From: Ktedonobacteria bacterium brp13
Lineage (GTDB): Bacteria; Chloroflexota; Ktedonobacteria; Ktedonobacterales; Ktedonobacteraceae
Assembly (NCBI GenBank): GCA_015099395.1
Contig: AP024096.1
Location: 6,737,485-6,801,484 of the forward strand
Length of the DNA stretch: 64,000 nucleotides
Reading direction: 5' to 3'
Positions within the stretch are counted from its first letter, which is position 1. The number at the start of each line of letters is the position of its first letter. This document shows, one piece after another, positions 17,147-25,870 of the stretch. Below the pieces are notes generated by a model. It was given only the letters and a program-made list of their open reading frames with translations, had not been told where the DNA came from and did not search any database. A program made the position numbers and the translations under genes.

Positions 17147-18358
17147 TTAATGCACGTCTGGTGCTGTTGTCCCTGTTGATGCCCCAGATGCTGAGTCAGG
17201 TTGCTCGGTAACTGTCTCTGCTGACTTTGTCGATGTGACCTGCTCTTCCGTATGTAGTTGCGGGTCATTGTACTGAGGCAGATTGAGTTCCAGGCGAATC
17301 GATTTGATCGCCTGATAGATGTCACCCGGCTTGAGATGCAGTTGGTCGGCGATAAGTTTGTGTACGCCGACCGGTGGTATCGGTAAGTATGGCTGGTAGG
17401 CGGACTTGATCTGTTCCAGATCCTCGTTGCTGCCTTTGTAGGATTGTAGCTCCCACCAGCTTGGAATATGTTGACGGTCGCGCAGATCTTTAACAACCTT
17501 TTTGATGGCGCGTTTGGGAATATTCAACTCTTTGGCGATCTGGCCACGGATGCCATCAAACTCGACTGGTTGTGCGAGTACGATATAGCGTTCTTCAATC
17601 TGCTGTATCTGCTCCGCACTAGGCGTAAAGGGAACCGGTGGTGGCGTCTTTTCGCGTTTAGGCTTTGCGTACGCCGCTGGACGGCCTGGCTTTCCTGGCT
17701 TATGCGGTTTTGCAGCACCAGGGGGGCTAGCAGTGCCGGCAGCACCGGGTGCGCCACTCTTCTGCCATGGCTTACGTGCGCTCTGACCACCAGGACCTCG
17801 TCCATAGGGGCTTTCTTGTGATTGGCGCGGGGCAGGAGGCCGTTGTCCAATAGTTGGAGAGAGGCCACCACCATTGCTAGGATGATACGCAGCGGGACCG
17901 CGAGCGGGACCGTTGGGACGATTATTAGCAGGTCCAGGAACAGGACCTTGATTATTTGTAGTCGTATTGCGATATCCACCCGGCCCGTTCGGAGCTGTTG
18001 GGCGTGTAGCGCGCTCCTGATGAGCGGGATTGGGCAGGGGAGACGGTACCTTTGGACGTTGTGGTGTATCCGGCTGGCCTACTTTCACGTCTGAGAGGCT
18101 ATCAAGCCACTGGTTCGTCCCACTCTTTACTGGTTTAGGCTTAGGCGGTACGGTTGGGCGTGGAGAGGAATACTGCGCACTTTGTGTATTGTGTGCAGTG
18201 TGTCCATTACTTTCTTTAGTAGCTATTGGTGGCGCATTTTTTATCGCCTGCTTCTCTTTGCGAATTTTTTGCGTGCATTCTGGGCAAGTTACTTCTTTAG
18301 CATTTGCCGACTGAAACCACTTGCCGCAGGTAGTGCAACGCATTTTTGTCTTGCTCAT
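17147..18358 (-). CDS. Zinc-ribbon protein with long disordered linker and helical C-terminal domain
   Basis: 403 aa, family not recognised. The N-terminus has a treble CxxC-type ribbon (RCTTCGKWF ... VTCPECTQK) followed by basic KIRKEKQAIK. Residues about 45-240 are Pro/Gly/Asn-rich and low complexity. The C-terminal part (about 245-375) looks globular and helical with two similar blocks (GIRGQIAKELNIPKRAIKKVVKDLR and GVHKLIADQLHLKPGDIYQAIKSIR), reminiscent of paired helix-turn-helix units. A nucleic-acid-binding role is therefore reasonable but inferred. The start at 18358 follows GGGGAG. It leads the minus-strand run with HIT and glycosyltransferases. Confidence 0.7.
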   Translation of the reverse strand: MSKTKMRCTTCGKWFQSANAKEVTCPECTQKIRKEKQAIKNAPPIATKESNGHTAHNTQSAQYSSPRPTVPPKPKPVKSGTNQWLDSLSDVKVGQPDTPQRPKVPSPLPNPAHQERATRPTAPNGPGGYRNTTTNNQGPVPGPANNRPNGPARGPAAYHPSNGGGLSPTIGQRPPAPRQSQESPYGRGPGGQSARKPWQKSGAPGAAGTASPPGAAKPHKPGKPGRPAAYAKPKREKTPPPVPFTPSAEQIQQIEERYIVLAQPVEFDGIRGQIAKELNIPKRAIKKVVKDLRDRQHIPSWWELQSYKGSNEDLEQIKSAYQPYLPIPPVGVHKLIADQLHLKPGDIYQAIKSIRLELNLPQYNDPQLHTEEQVTSTKSAETVTEQPDSASGASTGTTAPDVH

Positions 18359-18531
18359 GCGCGAACTCCCCTGTACCATATATTTTTTTGACGTTACGTC
18401 ATGCGTCGGAATGCACTTTCTATTCTATTCTCATTACGTGGTTCTGTCTACCCTCTGGTTCTTTCTTTAGGTATCCTCAACCGGATCGAGGTAGCCGCCA
18501 CCGATCGTCACACAGCTATAGCATCACGTCC

Positions 18532-19542
18532 TTACCGGCCGATCCAACCGGAAACTTTGCCACCCAGTCGACCACGGAAAAAGCCGGTGATACTTATGCC
18601 AAAAAATACGAGTAGTCCTCCAAGTAAAAAGGTGAGTGTAAGAGCGATCTCTAAGATTGCAGTATGACTTGTACTGCTGAGAGGTACAAGCAGCCGGAAT
18701 TGTACTTGCATCAACGTGCCGAGCGTGAAAAATTCTATTCCTGTTAACATCCCAATTTCTATGGCACGCAGCATATCATCAGCACGCCGTGCTATGACCG
18801 GGTTGACCATGATCGGAATACGCGAAAATACAACCACACGTGTCATACAGACTTCCAGTATGCCAACGCTCAGTAGCATGAATGCGGGTACCGCGCCCAG
18901 TAGCCAGGGACTCTTTGGTTGGTCTATGCTTTTTCCACTCACGAATTGAATGTGTAATGTAGATCCGCCATACAGTGCAGTAAAAAGTGTCAGTATGACG
19001 ATAAACGCAATCAATACGATCAATATACAGGGAAAGATGATAGAGCGGTAATCCGTGAGCCGTCGTTGCCGCAAGTCACCAAATGCCATCCGGTCATGTC
19101 CATGACGGCGCACTCTCCACATACCCAGGATGGTTCCACAACCATAGCCAAGTATAACGAATAGGACAAATCCGAGGGTAATGAGGTTGCCATTCTGTTC
19201 AAGCAGGCCTGTAAATGTTCCTGTCACCAGCAGCGATAACACATTCCAACTTACAGAAAACAGGAGCAGAGCGATGCCAATGCTGAAAACGAGAGTAACG
19301 GAGGCCGGCTTCCAATACTGTGCAATATCCTGTATCAGCTGAGGAAAAGAGTCACTCTCAGGCGTGCTCACCTGCCATACCAGCAAGTCTCTGCGCCAGA
19401 TCTGCTCTTCCCACACTGACTTCCCAATTATTGAACGCCTTCTGACAAGGTAAAAGCCAAAGGCAAACATGAATAGTGCTAGTAGTAGCGGTAAGAGTAG
19501 AAAACTGAGAACGCCGTAAGGTATTGAAGAAAGAATCGTCAT
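18532..19542 (-). CDS. Polytopic membrane protein of unknown function
   Basis: 336 aa with about seven to eight hydrophobic helices, including YGVLSFLLLPLLLALFMFAF, VTLVFSIGIALLLFSVSW, ITLGFVLFVILGYGCGTILG, FPCILIVLIAFIVILTLF, VPAFMLLSVGILEVCM and ALTLTFLLGGLLVFFGISI. Basic RR pairs flank several helices in line with the positive-inside rule. No enzymatic or transporter motif was recognised. The start at 19542 (MTILSSIPYG) has AAGGTGAG upstream. A near-perfect 20-bp-arm palindrome lies 70 bp upstream and could be its operator. Function unknown. Confidence 0.65.
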   Translation of the reverse strand: MTILSSIPYGVLSFLLLPLLLALFMFAFGFYLVRRRSIIGKSVWEEQIWRRDLLVWQVSTPESDSFPQLIQDIAQYWKPASVTLVFSIGIALLLFSVSWNVLSLLVTGTFTGLLEQNGNLITLGFVLFVILGYGCGTILGMWRVRRHGHDRMAFGDLRQRRLTDYRSIIFPCILIVLIAFIVILTLFTALYGGSTLHIQFVSGKSIDQPKSPWLLGAVPAFMLLSVGILEVCMTRVVVFSRIPIMVNPVIARRADDMLRAIEIGMLTGIEFFTLGTLMQVQFRLLVPLSSTSHTAILEIALTLTFLLGGLLVFFGISITGFFRGRLGGKVSGWIGR

Positions 19543-19615
19543 GATCCACTCACCTTGTACTGAATATGCATACATACAAAAAAGTAGCCATCTGTATCAT
19601 TCATATAATACAGCT

Positions 19616-19657
19616 ATTTCACTCTCTGTGTCAATCAATTGATACAGAGAGTGAAAT
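19616..19657. repeat. Near-perfect inverted repeat upstream of membrane protein gene
   Basis: Arms ATTTCACTCTCTGTGTCAAT (19616-19635) and its complement at 19638-19657 match at 19 of 20 positions, with only two bases between them. It lies between the end of the helicase gene and the start of the membrane protein gene, both minus strand. No T-run follows, so an operator or cruciform site is as likely as a terminator. Confidence 0.65.
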
Positions 19658-19760
19658 GATCTGCTACGTTTCTGCTAGAGTGATCAATAAGATCAGGAGT
19701 GGCCGGCGTGTTGAATTGACTCCCCTGTGTGTCTGGCGGTACGCCTGCAGGTTCTGCGGG

Positions 19761-22700
19761 TTATTCTTCTTCGGCGAAGAAGCGTGTGACGTCCTGGATA
19801 TTTGAGGTACGACGGGCCGGTGGGAGCGCGTCAATGACCATGCGACCGTAGCCCTTGGTGTGCAGGCGCGTGTCGAGGATTGCCATGACACCACGATCCG
19901 CCCGGCTACGTAGCAGGCGACCGATGCCTTGCTTGAGACGTAGTACCGCCTGGGGTAAGACATAGGTTCCGAACCAGTTCTCGCCTGCGGCCTTCATCTG
20001 CGCGACGCGTGCTTCATGGACCGGGTCGTCGGGTGGATCGAAGGGTAGTTTGTCGATGACAACCAGCGAGAGGGCGTCGCCAGCGATATCTACCCCTTCC
20101 CAGAAGCTCTTGAGACCGAAAAGTACGGCCCCCTCTTCTGCACGGAAACGGCGTGTGAGTTCGATACGTGTAGCATCGCCCTGCTTTAAGAGCGGATAGT
20201 CCAGGTGTGGGGCCATCAGGTCGTAGGCGTAATCGAGCATGCGGCGACTGGAGAAGAGCAGGAAGGCTCGGCCACGTGAACGTTTGACCAGGCGATACAT
20301 CTCGCGGGCGATATCGGTCATATAGTCTTCTGCACCTTCACCATAGGCTGGCGCAGGCAAGTGGCGTGGTAGATAGAGGAGCGCATTACTCTCGTAGTCA
20401 AAGGTAAGCGGCAAGATGCGCTCCATGACGTCGCTACGCTCTTCTGGATCAAGTCCGATACGACGCCGGAAATATGAGAAGTTTGGTCCCTTCTCTTCTG
20501 TACGGCTCGCACGGGGGCTGACCGTTGCCAGCGTAGCTGAGGTACTGATCACGTTACACTTGTCAAAGAGCCGCTCTTTGAGCCAGGTAGTGACATCGAG
20601 CGGAGCGGCTGAGGCTTGAACGCTATTGGAGCGCGATCCTGCTTCAGCGCGTTCAGCATAATACACGAACTTGCTGCTATCCGCTACCGAGAAGACGGTA
20701 CGGACATTCTCAGAGAGGTTCTGGGCGCGCTTTAAGAGCTTATCGTAGAGCTGACCCTCTTTATCGGGGAGATCCTTGGGACGCTGGCGACGCAGTGAAT
20801 CGGTGAGGTCCGAAAGTTTGGTTGCCAGCCGTAGGCCCTCTTCGACCGGTGCGTCGAGGTTGGTGCGGCCTTTAAAGCTGGGCATGACCATCTGCTCCAG
20901 GCGCGACCAGAGGACCTGGGCTGCTCGCATCGTGTCGTCTTGCAGGCTCATCTGGCTATGATCTTTCAGCATACGTTGGGCCAGCAGGGTCAGGATCTGC
21001 GCGGACGTGATGGTGATGGTGAATGAGCGTGTCGCCTCTTCTTCCAGATGATGGGCCTCGTCGAGGATAATCATATCGCGTTCGGGCAGCAGGAAACCAC
21101 CGATGGCGGCATCGAGCAAGAGTAGCGTATGGTTGACAACAATGACCTGCGCACGTTCGGCTCTATCGCGCATCTGGTGGACAAAACACTCCTCGAAGAA
21201 GCTACACTTGGTCCAGGCGCATTGATCGCTATCGGTCGCCACCTTGCCACGGATATCAGCAGGCAGGTGGAAGCCTAATGTCTCGAAGTCACCACTGAAA
21301 TCTAACAGCGCTTCTGGATCGTTCAGAAAGTCGTAGAAACGCTGGAATTCTTTGTTTTGTGTGTGGAACTGCCATGTGACACGTTCGGCCTCGACACGAT
21401 CCAGACAGATATAGTTGTTGACGCCTTTGACCAGCGCCGCATCAAAATGCTTGATATGCTTCTGTACGAAAGGGATATCCTTATAATATAACTGCTCTTG
21501 CAGCGCTTTATTGGCAGTACTGATGATTGCAACCTGGCCCGAGCGTACGACCGGGACAAGGTAGGCCAGCGATTTACCGGTACCGGTGGCTGCTTCAATA
21601 ATCGCGGGGACATGCCGATTGATGGCCTGTGAGACTAGCGTCGCCATCTCGATCTGAGCCGGGCGTTCTTCATAGCCGGGCAGACTCTGCGAGAGGATAC
21701 CACCCTGACGCAGATCCTCTTCAACCCTGATGGCAAGCTTAGAGTTGTTGGTGATCGTGGCCTGTTCGTCACCTATCTCGTCGTCCTGCATATCAGCAGT
21801 GATGAAGTTCTTTATCTTCTCTTCATCGACAGTGTGGTTTGTATCGCCAGGAGTGTATGCTGGAGCGCTGACCTGTGCGTCGGTCTCGCTGACCTTATGC
21901 ACAGCTTCCTGTTGTTCCTCGCTGTGGGTGCTGGGGGACTCTGGCGATTGTAACTGGATAGCGTTTTTGAGCGAGGGGGCGGCAACCTTTTTCTTGCGCT
22001 TTGGTTTTATCGTCGGTGTCGCGAGTGCAGTTGGCGTGGTTGGTGCGGGCTCTTCTTGTTCTTGCGTCGCCTGCTGCTCAAGTTCATCAAGCGCTCTTTC
22101 TAGTGCGACCTTGCTGGGGCTGGCTTTCTTGCTGCTACGTGGACTTGTTGGGGTGGTAGTAGTAGTAGTTGTTGTTGTTGTATTAGTAGTGATTGTTGGC
22201 TTGATGGCGAGACCCAGTAACGCATTAAGATATGCGGTTGCGAACGCTTGCATATGCGGAAAGCGTTGCTCGGGCTTCAGCGCGAGGGCCTGCAATATGA
22301 CCTGCTCTGTCAGTTCAGAGACCTTCGTGTTGTGTGTACGGAGAGAGGGGAGAGGGCTGTGCTGCTGATCATGTAACAACTGCTCACGTTCACTGCTGGC
22401 GTAGGGACGCTGTCCGCAGAGCCATTCATAGAGCATAATGGCGAGTGCGTATTGGTCGCTGGCGTAGTCTGGTTGACCCTGGAGGTGTTCTGGAGCCATA
22501 TACGGTATGGCAGCGTCTTCATCTTCTAGCTTGATCTGAGATGAGAGCGAGGTTGGTGGCGTTAGCGCGAAATCGTTGAGTAATGGTGCGCCTTGCGCAT
22601 CGACCAGAATACTCGCGGGTTGCAGGTTGCCATGGATGATTTTGCGCAGATGGGCATTATGGAGCGCGATCGCTAGCGGTGAGAAATATGTTTTTGCGCT

Positions 22701-23021
22701 TACGGGGTCCAGCATGCTGCCCGGCTTGATGCGTTCGCTGAGTGGATCACCGCTGGGTGGCTCCATTACAATATAGCCATAATCGCCTGCAAAGCCGCTA
22801 TCCATAATGGCAACGATTGAGCGATCACGGAGTTTGGTTAGCTGTTTGGTTCGTGCTAGAAATGCTACTTTATCTTCTGGTGCAGTGAGTGGGATAGTGA
22901 GCTTTTTAATCAGCATATTTTTCTTGCGATACGTACCCAGATAGAAATTACTCGTAGAACTCATGCGCAGCAATTCGGTGATTGCATAGTTGCCGATCTG
23001 CTGTAGCTCTACCTCTGCCAT
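19761..23021 (-). CDS. Pseudokinase fused to DinG/XPD-type superfamily 2 helicase
   Basis: 1086 aa. Residues about 1-270 form a Ser/Thr kinase-like domain, degenerate at key sites: HRD is HGN (near 128), the following Asn of HRDxxxxN is Ser and DFG reads DFA, although a Lys is kept in MLIKKL. It is therefore probably a pseudokinase. A Thr-rich, then charged linker (about 275-440) follows. The C-terminal part is a complete DinG-like 5'-3' helicase: Walker A AATGTGKS (about 475), Fe-S cysteines at about 539, 601, 606 and 612, DEAH near 651, ISTSATLAT, SFWEGVDI and QGIGRLLRS. ATP-driven unwinding of damaged or structured DNA is expected. No exonuclease domain is present. The start at 23021 follows GAGAGGAC. 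The fusion is unusual. Confidence 0.88.
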   Translation of the reverse strand: MAEVELQQIGNYAITELLRMSSTSNFYLGTYRKKNMLIKKLTIPLTAPEDKVAFLARTKQLTKLRDRSIVAIMDSGFAGDYGYIVMEPPSGDPLSERIKPGSMLDPVSAKTYFSPLAIALHNAHLRKIIHGNLQPASILVDAQGAPLLNDFALTPPTSLSSQIKLEDEDAAIPYMAPEHLQGQPDYASDQYALAIMLYEWLCGQRPYASSEREQLLHDQQHSPLPSLRTHNTKVSELTEQVILQALALKPEQRFPHMQAFATAYLNALLGLAIKPTITTNTTTTTTTTTTPTSPRSSKKASPSKVALERALDELEQQATQEQEEPAPTTPTALATPTIKPKRKKKVAAPSLKNAIQLQSPESPSTHSEEQQEAVHKVSETDAQVSAPAYTPGDTNHTVDEEKIKNFITADMQDDEIGDEQATITNNSKLAIRVEEDLRQGGILSQSLPGYEERPAQIEMATLVSQAINRHVPAIIEAATGTGKSLAYLVPVVRSGQVAIISTANKALQEQLYYKDIPFVQKHIKHFDAALVKGVNNYICLDRVEAERVTWQFHTQNKEFQRFYDFLNDPEALLDFSGDFETLGFHLPADIRGKVATDSDQCAWTKCSFFEECFVHQMRDRAERAQVIVVNHTLLLLDAAIGGFLLPERDMIILDEAHHLEEEATRSFTITITSAQILTLLAQRMLKDHSQMSLQDDTMRAAQVLWSRLEQMVMPSFKGRTNLDAPVEEGLRLATKLSDLTDSLRRQRPKDLPDKEGQLYDKLLKRAQNLSENVRTVFSVADSSKFVYYAERAEAGSRSNSVQASAAPLDVTTWLKERLFDKCNVISTSATLATVSPRASRTEEKGPNFSYFRRRIGLDPEERSDVMERILPLTFDYESNALLYLPRHLPAPAYGEGAEDYMTDIAREMYRLVKRSRGRAFLLFSSRRMLDYAYDLMAPHLDYPLLKQGDATRIELTRRFRAEEGAVLFGLKSFWEGVDIAGDALSLVVIDKLPFDPPDDPVHEARVAQMKAAGENWFGTYVLPQAVLRLKQGIGRLLRSRADRGVMAILDTRLHTKGYGRMVIDALPPARRTSNIQDVTRFFAEEE

Positions 23022-23147
23022 ATTTGTCCTCTCCCCTAAAATTTGAACACCTGTTTTGTTTGCACATGCAGTATAGCACAGGGGAACAGACACAAGAAAG
23101 ATGGGGATAGCGGCCCCTCGTGCTCCTGTACTTGTACTATTGACTAC
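23022..23147. other. Divergent intergenic region, left part
   Basis: Space between the helicase gene (-) and the NAD-regulator promoter (+). Apart from the ribosome-binding site of the helicase gene, nothing further is recognised. The leader between the promoter at 23148-23196 and the start at 23382 is about 190 nt and contains an isolated AGGAGG at about 23214 with no start codon in place. Confidence 0.4.
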
Positions 23148-23196
23148 TTGACAGTGGGAAAGGATGTAGAGTATATTAGTGTATGATATACACTAA
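23148..23196 (+). promoter_or_regulatory. Promoter with overlapping palindromic operator of the NAD-salvage unit
   Basis: TTGACA (23148-23153), an 18-bp spacer and TATATT (23172-23177) form a good sigma-70-type promoter. A perfect palindrome TTAGTGTAT-GAT-ATACACTAA occupies 23176-23196, covering the end of the -10 box and the expected transcription start. A dimeric regulator bound there would block initiation. The adjacent NrtR-like gene is the natural candidate. Confidence 0.75.
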
Positions 23197-23381
23197 GTGG
23201 TGATGGGAAATGTAGGAGGTTAACTCGTTACAGCTTTCAATTTATTTCATAGAAACTATACACTGTATTTCTCAATGTGTCGAGTTTGCTGTCTTTATAT
23301 CAGAGCATGTCACGTGTAGGTTGTAGCTAATGTATCTCATAATAAAGAATGAGCGGGTTGAAATGGCAGGAGGTATAGCGA

Positions 23382-24290
23382 GTGTCCGGCGTTATGAGTG
23401 GGGAAATTTCAGAGAAGGACGTTGTGATAATGAAAGAGCAGAGCGAGGTTTCTAGTACTTTGCAGAATGGTATACACGGCGCACAGAGTTCTGAGGGTGT
23501 TGAGGATCCTGAGAGCACATATGAAGCGTCGTGTACGCAAGAGGTGGTTGGTGGGGCGGATGGTTTCGCAGAGACGACTGCTGCGCATGGTGCGCATACT
23601 GTCGAGCAGGCTGAGCGTGAGGTGCATCAATACGACGTATCGAAATATGAGCGCCCTTCGGTGACTGTCGATGTCTTGATGATGAGTCTGCGCCAGCGGG
23701 ATCTTGAGATATTGTTGATCAAGCGCCGTGCATGGCCGTATGAGGATATGTGGGCGATCCCTGGCGGTTTTGTGATGATGAATGAATCGCTGGAGGCGGC
23801 AGCGAAGCGCGAATTGCAAGAGGAAACAGGGGTACAGGATGTCTATTTAGAGCAGTTGTATACGTTTGGCGATCCTGCGCGTGACCCTCGTACGCGTGTC
23901 ATAACAGTGGTCTATTTCGCGTTGCTGGATTCCGAGCGTCTGCATGTCAGAGCAGCGACCGATGCTACAGATGTCGGTTGGTTCTCGGTCTACGAGCTGC
24001 CGTCATTGGCCTTCGATCATCAGCAGATAATAGCGTACGCCCTCAACCGTCTGCGTAATAAGCTGGAGTATACAACGATCGCCTTCAACCTGTTATCGGA
24101 ACAATTCACGCTCCGTGAATTGCAGCAGGTGTATGAGATTATCTTGCATAAGCACGTCGACAAACGGAACTTCCGCAAAAAGATCTTATCGACCAATATC
24201 CTGGAAGATACCGGCGAGAAGAAGATGGAAGGGACGCATCGGCCTGCACGTCTCTATCGTTTCAATCCTGAGGCAGAGCACGAACTCTAG
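23382..24290 (+). CDS. Nudix-domain regulator with C-terminal winged helix (NrtR-like)
   Basis: 302 aa. A Glu/Ser/Gly-rich tail (about 1-85) precedes a Nudix domain with an intact catalytic box (about 128-151: GGFVMMNESLEAAAKRELQE, EETGV). A winged-helix domain follows (about 215-300: EYTTIAFNLL, FTLRELQQVYEII, NFRKKILST). This order matches NrtR, which represses NAD-synthesis genes and senses ADP-ribose or NAD intermediates. Unlike many NrtR regulators with a degenerate box, this box is complete, so it may also hydrolyse ADP-ribose. GTG 23382 is preceded by AGGAGG at 8 nt. The nicotinamidase gene 47 bp downstream and the palindrome on its promoter support the regulatory reading. Confidence 0.85.
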   Translation: MSGVMSGEISEKDVVIMKEQSEVSSTLQNGIHGAQSSEGVEDPESTYEASCTQEVVGGADGFAETTAAHGAHTVEQAEREVHQYDVSKYERPSVTVDVLMMSLRQRDLEILLIKRRAWPYEDMWAIPGGFVMMNESLEAAAKRELQEETGVQDVYLEQLYTFGDPARDPRTRVITVVYFALLDSERLHVRAATDATDVGWFSVYELPSLAFDHQQIIAYALNRLRNKLEYTTIAFNLLSEQFTLRELQQVYEIILHKHVDKRNFRKKILSTNILEDTGEKKMEGTHRPARLYRFNPEAEHEL

Positions 24291-24337
24291 GTATGCTGTA
24301 TGTGTGATTAGATAACGAAAGTAGGAGGATATCAGCC

Positions 24338-25075
24338 ATGTCCGAGTCTACCCTTTCTCCGCAATTCTTGCCGCAGGCGACGCTCTTTTTAGAGGAGTTG
24401 GTGAACTGGGAGCGTGCGCTGCAGTCGTTAAGTTGGACGCACGTCACTGAGCAGGCGCGTCCAGAGCAGATAGCCATCTTTAGCATAGACATGGTCAATG
24501 GTTTCTGCCATGCTGGTGCGCTTTCAAGTTCACGCGTCGCAGGGATTATCCCGCAGGTGGTCGACGTATTTGCCGGTGCCTATGAAGCCGGAGTGCGAGA
24601 TTTCGTGCTGGCCCAGGACAATCATCCCGCTGACGCTGTCGAGTTTGCAGACTTCCCACCTCATTGTATTGTTGGGACCACGGAAGCCGAGACGATCCCT
24701 GAACTGGTCAGCCTGCCCTTCGCGGACCTCTTCACCATTGTGCCCAAAAACTCGCTGAATCCGTTCCACAATACCAATCTGGGTGAGTGGCTGGTCGCCC
24801 ATCCTGACCTGCGGACTGCAATTATCGTTGGTGTTTGCACCGATCTCTGCGTCTATCAGATGGTACTCCATCTCAAACTCTCCGCCAACCCACATAATAA
24901 CCGCAATCTGCGCATCATCGTGCCCGAGAACGCCGTCCAGACCTATGATACACCAGTTGCGGCTGCCCGAGAACTGGGTATATTGCCGCATGATGGAGAT
25001 GTGATGCACCTGGTCTTCCTGTATCATATGCGGTTAAATGGTATTGAGGTTGTACGCGGAATAAAGCGTGCCTAG
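24338..25075 (+). CDS. pncA: Nicotinamidase-like cysteine hydrolase
   Basis: 245 aa isochorismatase-fold hydrolase. The catalytic triad is visible: Asp51 in FSIDMVNGF, Lys137 in IVPKNSLNPF and Cys167 in VGVCTDLCVYQ. Metal-binding residues fit DNHPAD (Asp94, His96). Together these point to nicotinamidase, converting nicotinamide to nicotinate in NAD salvage, rather than isochorismatase. The start follows AGGAGGATATCAGCC. It lies 47 bp behind the NrtR-like gene and is probably co-transcribed and feedback-controlled by it. The gene symbol rests on motifs and context; a broader amidase specificity cannot be excluded. Confidence 0.8.
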   Translation: MSESTLSPQFLPQATLFLEELVNWERALQSLSWTHVTEQARPEQIAIFSIDMVNGFCHAGALSSSRVAGIIPQVVDVFAGAYEAGVRDFVLAQDNHPADAVEFADFPPHCIVGTTEAETIPELVSLPFADLFTIVPKNSLNPFHNTNLGEWLVAHPDLRTAIIVGVCTDLCVYQMVLHLKLSANPHNNRNLRIIVPENAVQTYDTPVAAARELGILPHDGDVMHLVFLYHMRLNGIEVVRGIKRA

Positions 25076-25124
25076 CAGGCGAGGCGTGTGCTAGAGAGAG
25101 AAAAAAAGAATGTGAGAGCGTGTC

Positions 25125-25177
25125 CGTGTGGTGGGAGCACACGAGGCGCTCCCGTACAGGTTTCTCTACTATACTGG
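25125..25177. terminator. Bidirectional hairpin, member of a repeated family
   Basis: GTGGTGGGAGCACACGAGG followed by CGCTCCC gives a GGGAGC/GCTCCC stem, then a CTATACTGG tract. It separates the convergent nicotinamidase (+) and hypothetical (-) genes. A close relative at 61971-62033 lies between another convergent pair. Confidence 0.6.
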
Positions 25178-25870
25178 TATGCTGGTTTTAACGCGAGCCG
25201 TGCAGTAGGTGATCTGGGTTGGAGACCAGCCGATGCGGTCGATGCGGGTCCCTTCGGGTGTATTGAGCAAAGTGCCCTCGGTGGGGAGTGGAAGATTGCT
25301 GGCAGTATCCCAGAGGGCTGGCAGCCCTTCTAATGTATGTACCTGTTCAGGTGCGACATTGACTGGATAGAGGCGACTCAGGCAGGCATCGAAGAGATAC
25401 GTTGGATAGTGCAGGATCTCGCGTCGCCAGGTGACGAAGGTATCGTCTGCGTAGATTGGTTCGGGCAAGTCTTCGTTGGTGGTACTGGCATGCAAGATAG
25501 CTGCAAACTGGTAGGATTGCTGTGGTGTCAGAGTAACGCGCTCGACATAACGATTGCGTAAATTGAGGACTGCGATAGTCTGGGCTGCATGGTGCAGCGT
25601 CCGGCGTAGCCAGCGTGGCAGATGGACCAGATAGAGGCCCCATTCCTGGGTGACAATCGTCTCACCACGTTGACTCAGGCGACTGTGCCAGACCTGGAAG
25701 ATGGTCTGCTGGGTCTTAAAGTCGCAGTTGCATTCCTCCCATGCTGGATAGCCGCGGCGGATGGTCTCGCGACGGACATAGCTGACCAGAGCAGCGGTCG
25801 TCCCCGTCAGCGCCCCCAGTACTGCGCCACCGAGGATGAGAGTGCTAGGTATTTTGATGCTCTCGTTCAA
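25169..25870 (-). CDS. Membrane-anchored protein of unknown function
   Basis: 233 aa. After a short polar start (MNESIKIPS) there is one N-terminal transmembrane helix (TLILGGAVLGALTGTTAALVSYV) followed by RRE, so the rest is probably cytoplasmic. The body has no recognised domain; it contains GYPAWEECNCDFK and an aromatic-rich middle. The TTG at 25870 is chosen because GGAGG lies nine bases upstream; the frame could run to a TTG at 25894. The gene overlaps the end of the HAD gene by 26 bp on the same strand, indicating co-transcription. No function is proposed. Confidence 0.6.
   Translation of the reverse strand: MNESIKIPSTLILGGAVLGALTGTTAALVSYVRRETIRRGYPAWEECNCDFKTQQTIFQVWHSRLSQRGETIVTQEWGLYLVHLPRWLRRTLHHAAQTIAVLNLRNRYVERVTLTPQQSYQFAAILHASTTNEDLPEPIYADDTFVTWRREILHYPTYLFDACLSRLYPVNVAPEQVHTLEGLPALWDTASNLPLPTEGTLLNTPEGTRIDRIGWSPTQITYCTARVKTSIPV

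Noticed and set aside
24338..25075. Isochorismatase linked to menF
   Set aside because: It has the nicotinamidase-type metal site and lies behind an NrtR-like gene, over 20 kb from menF.
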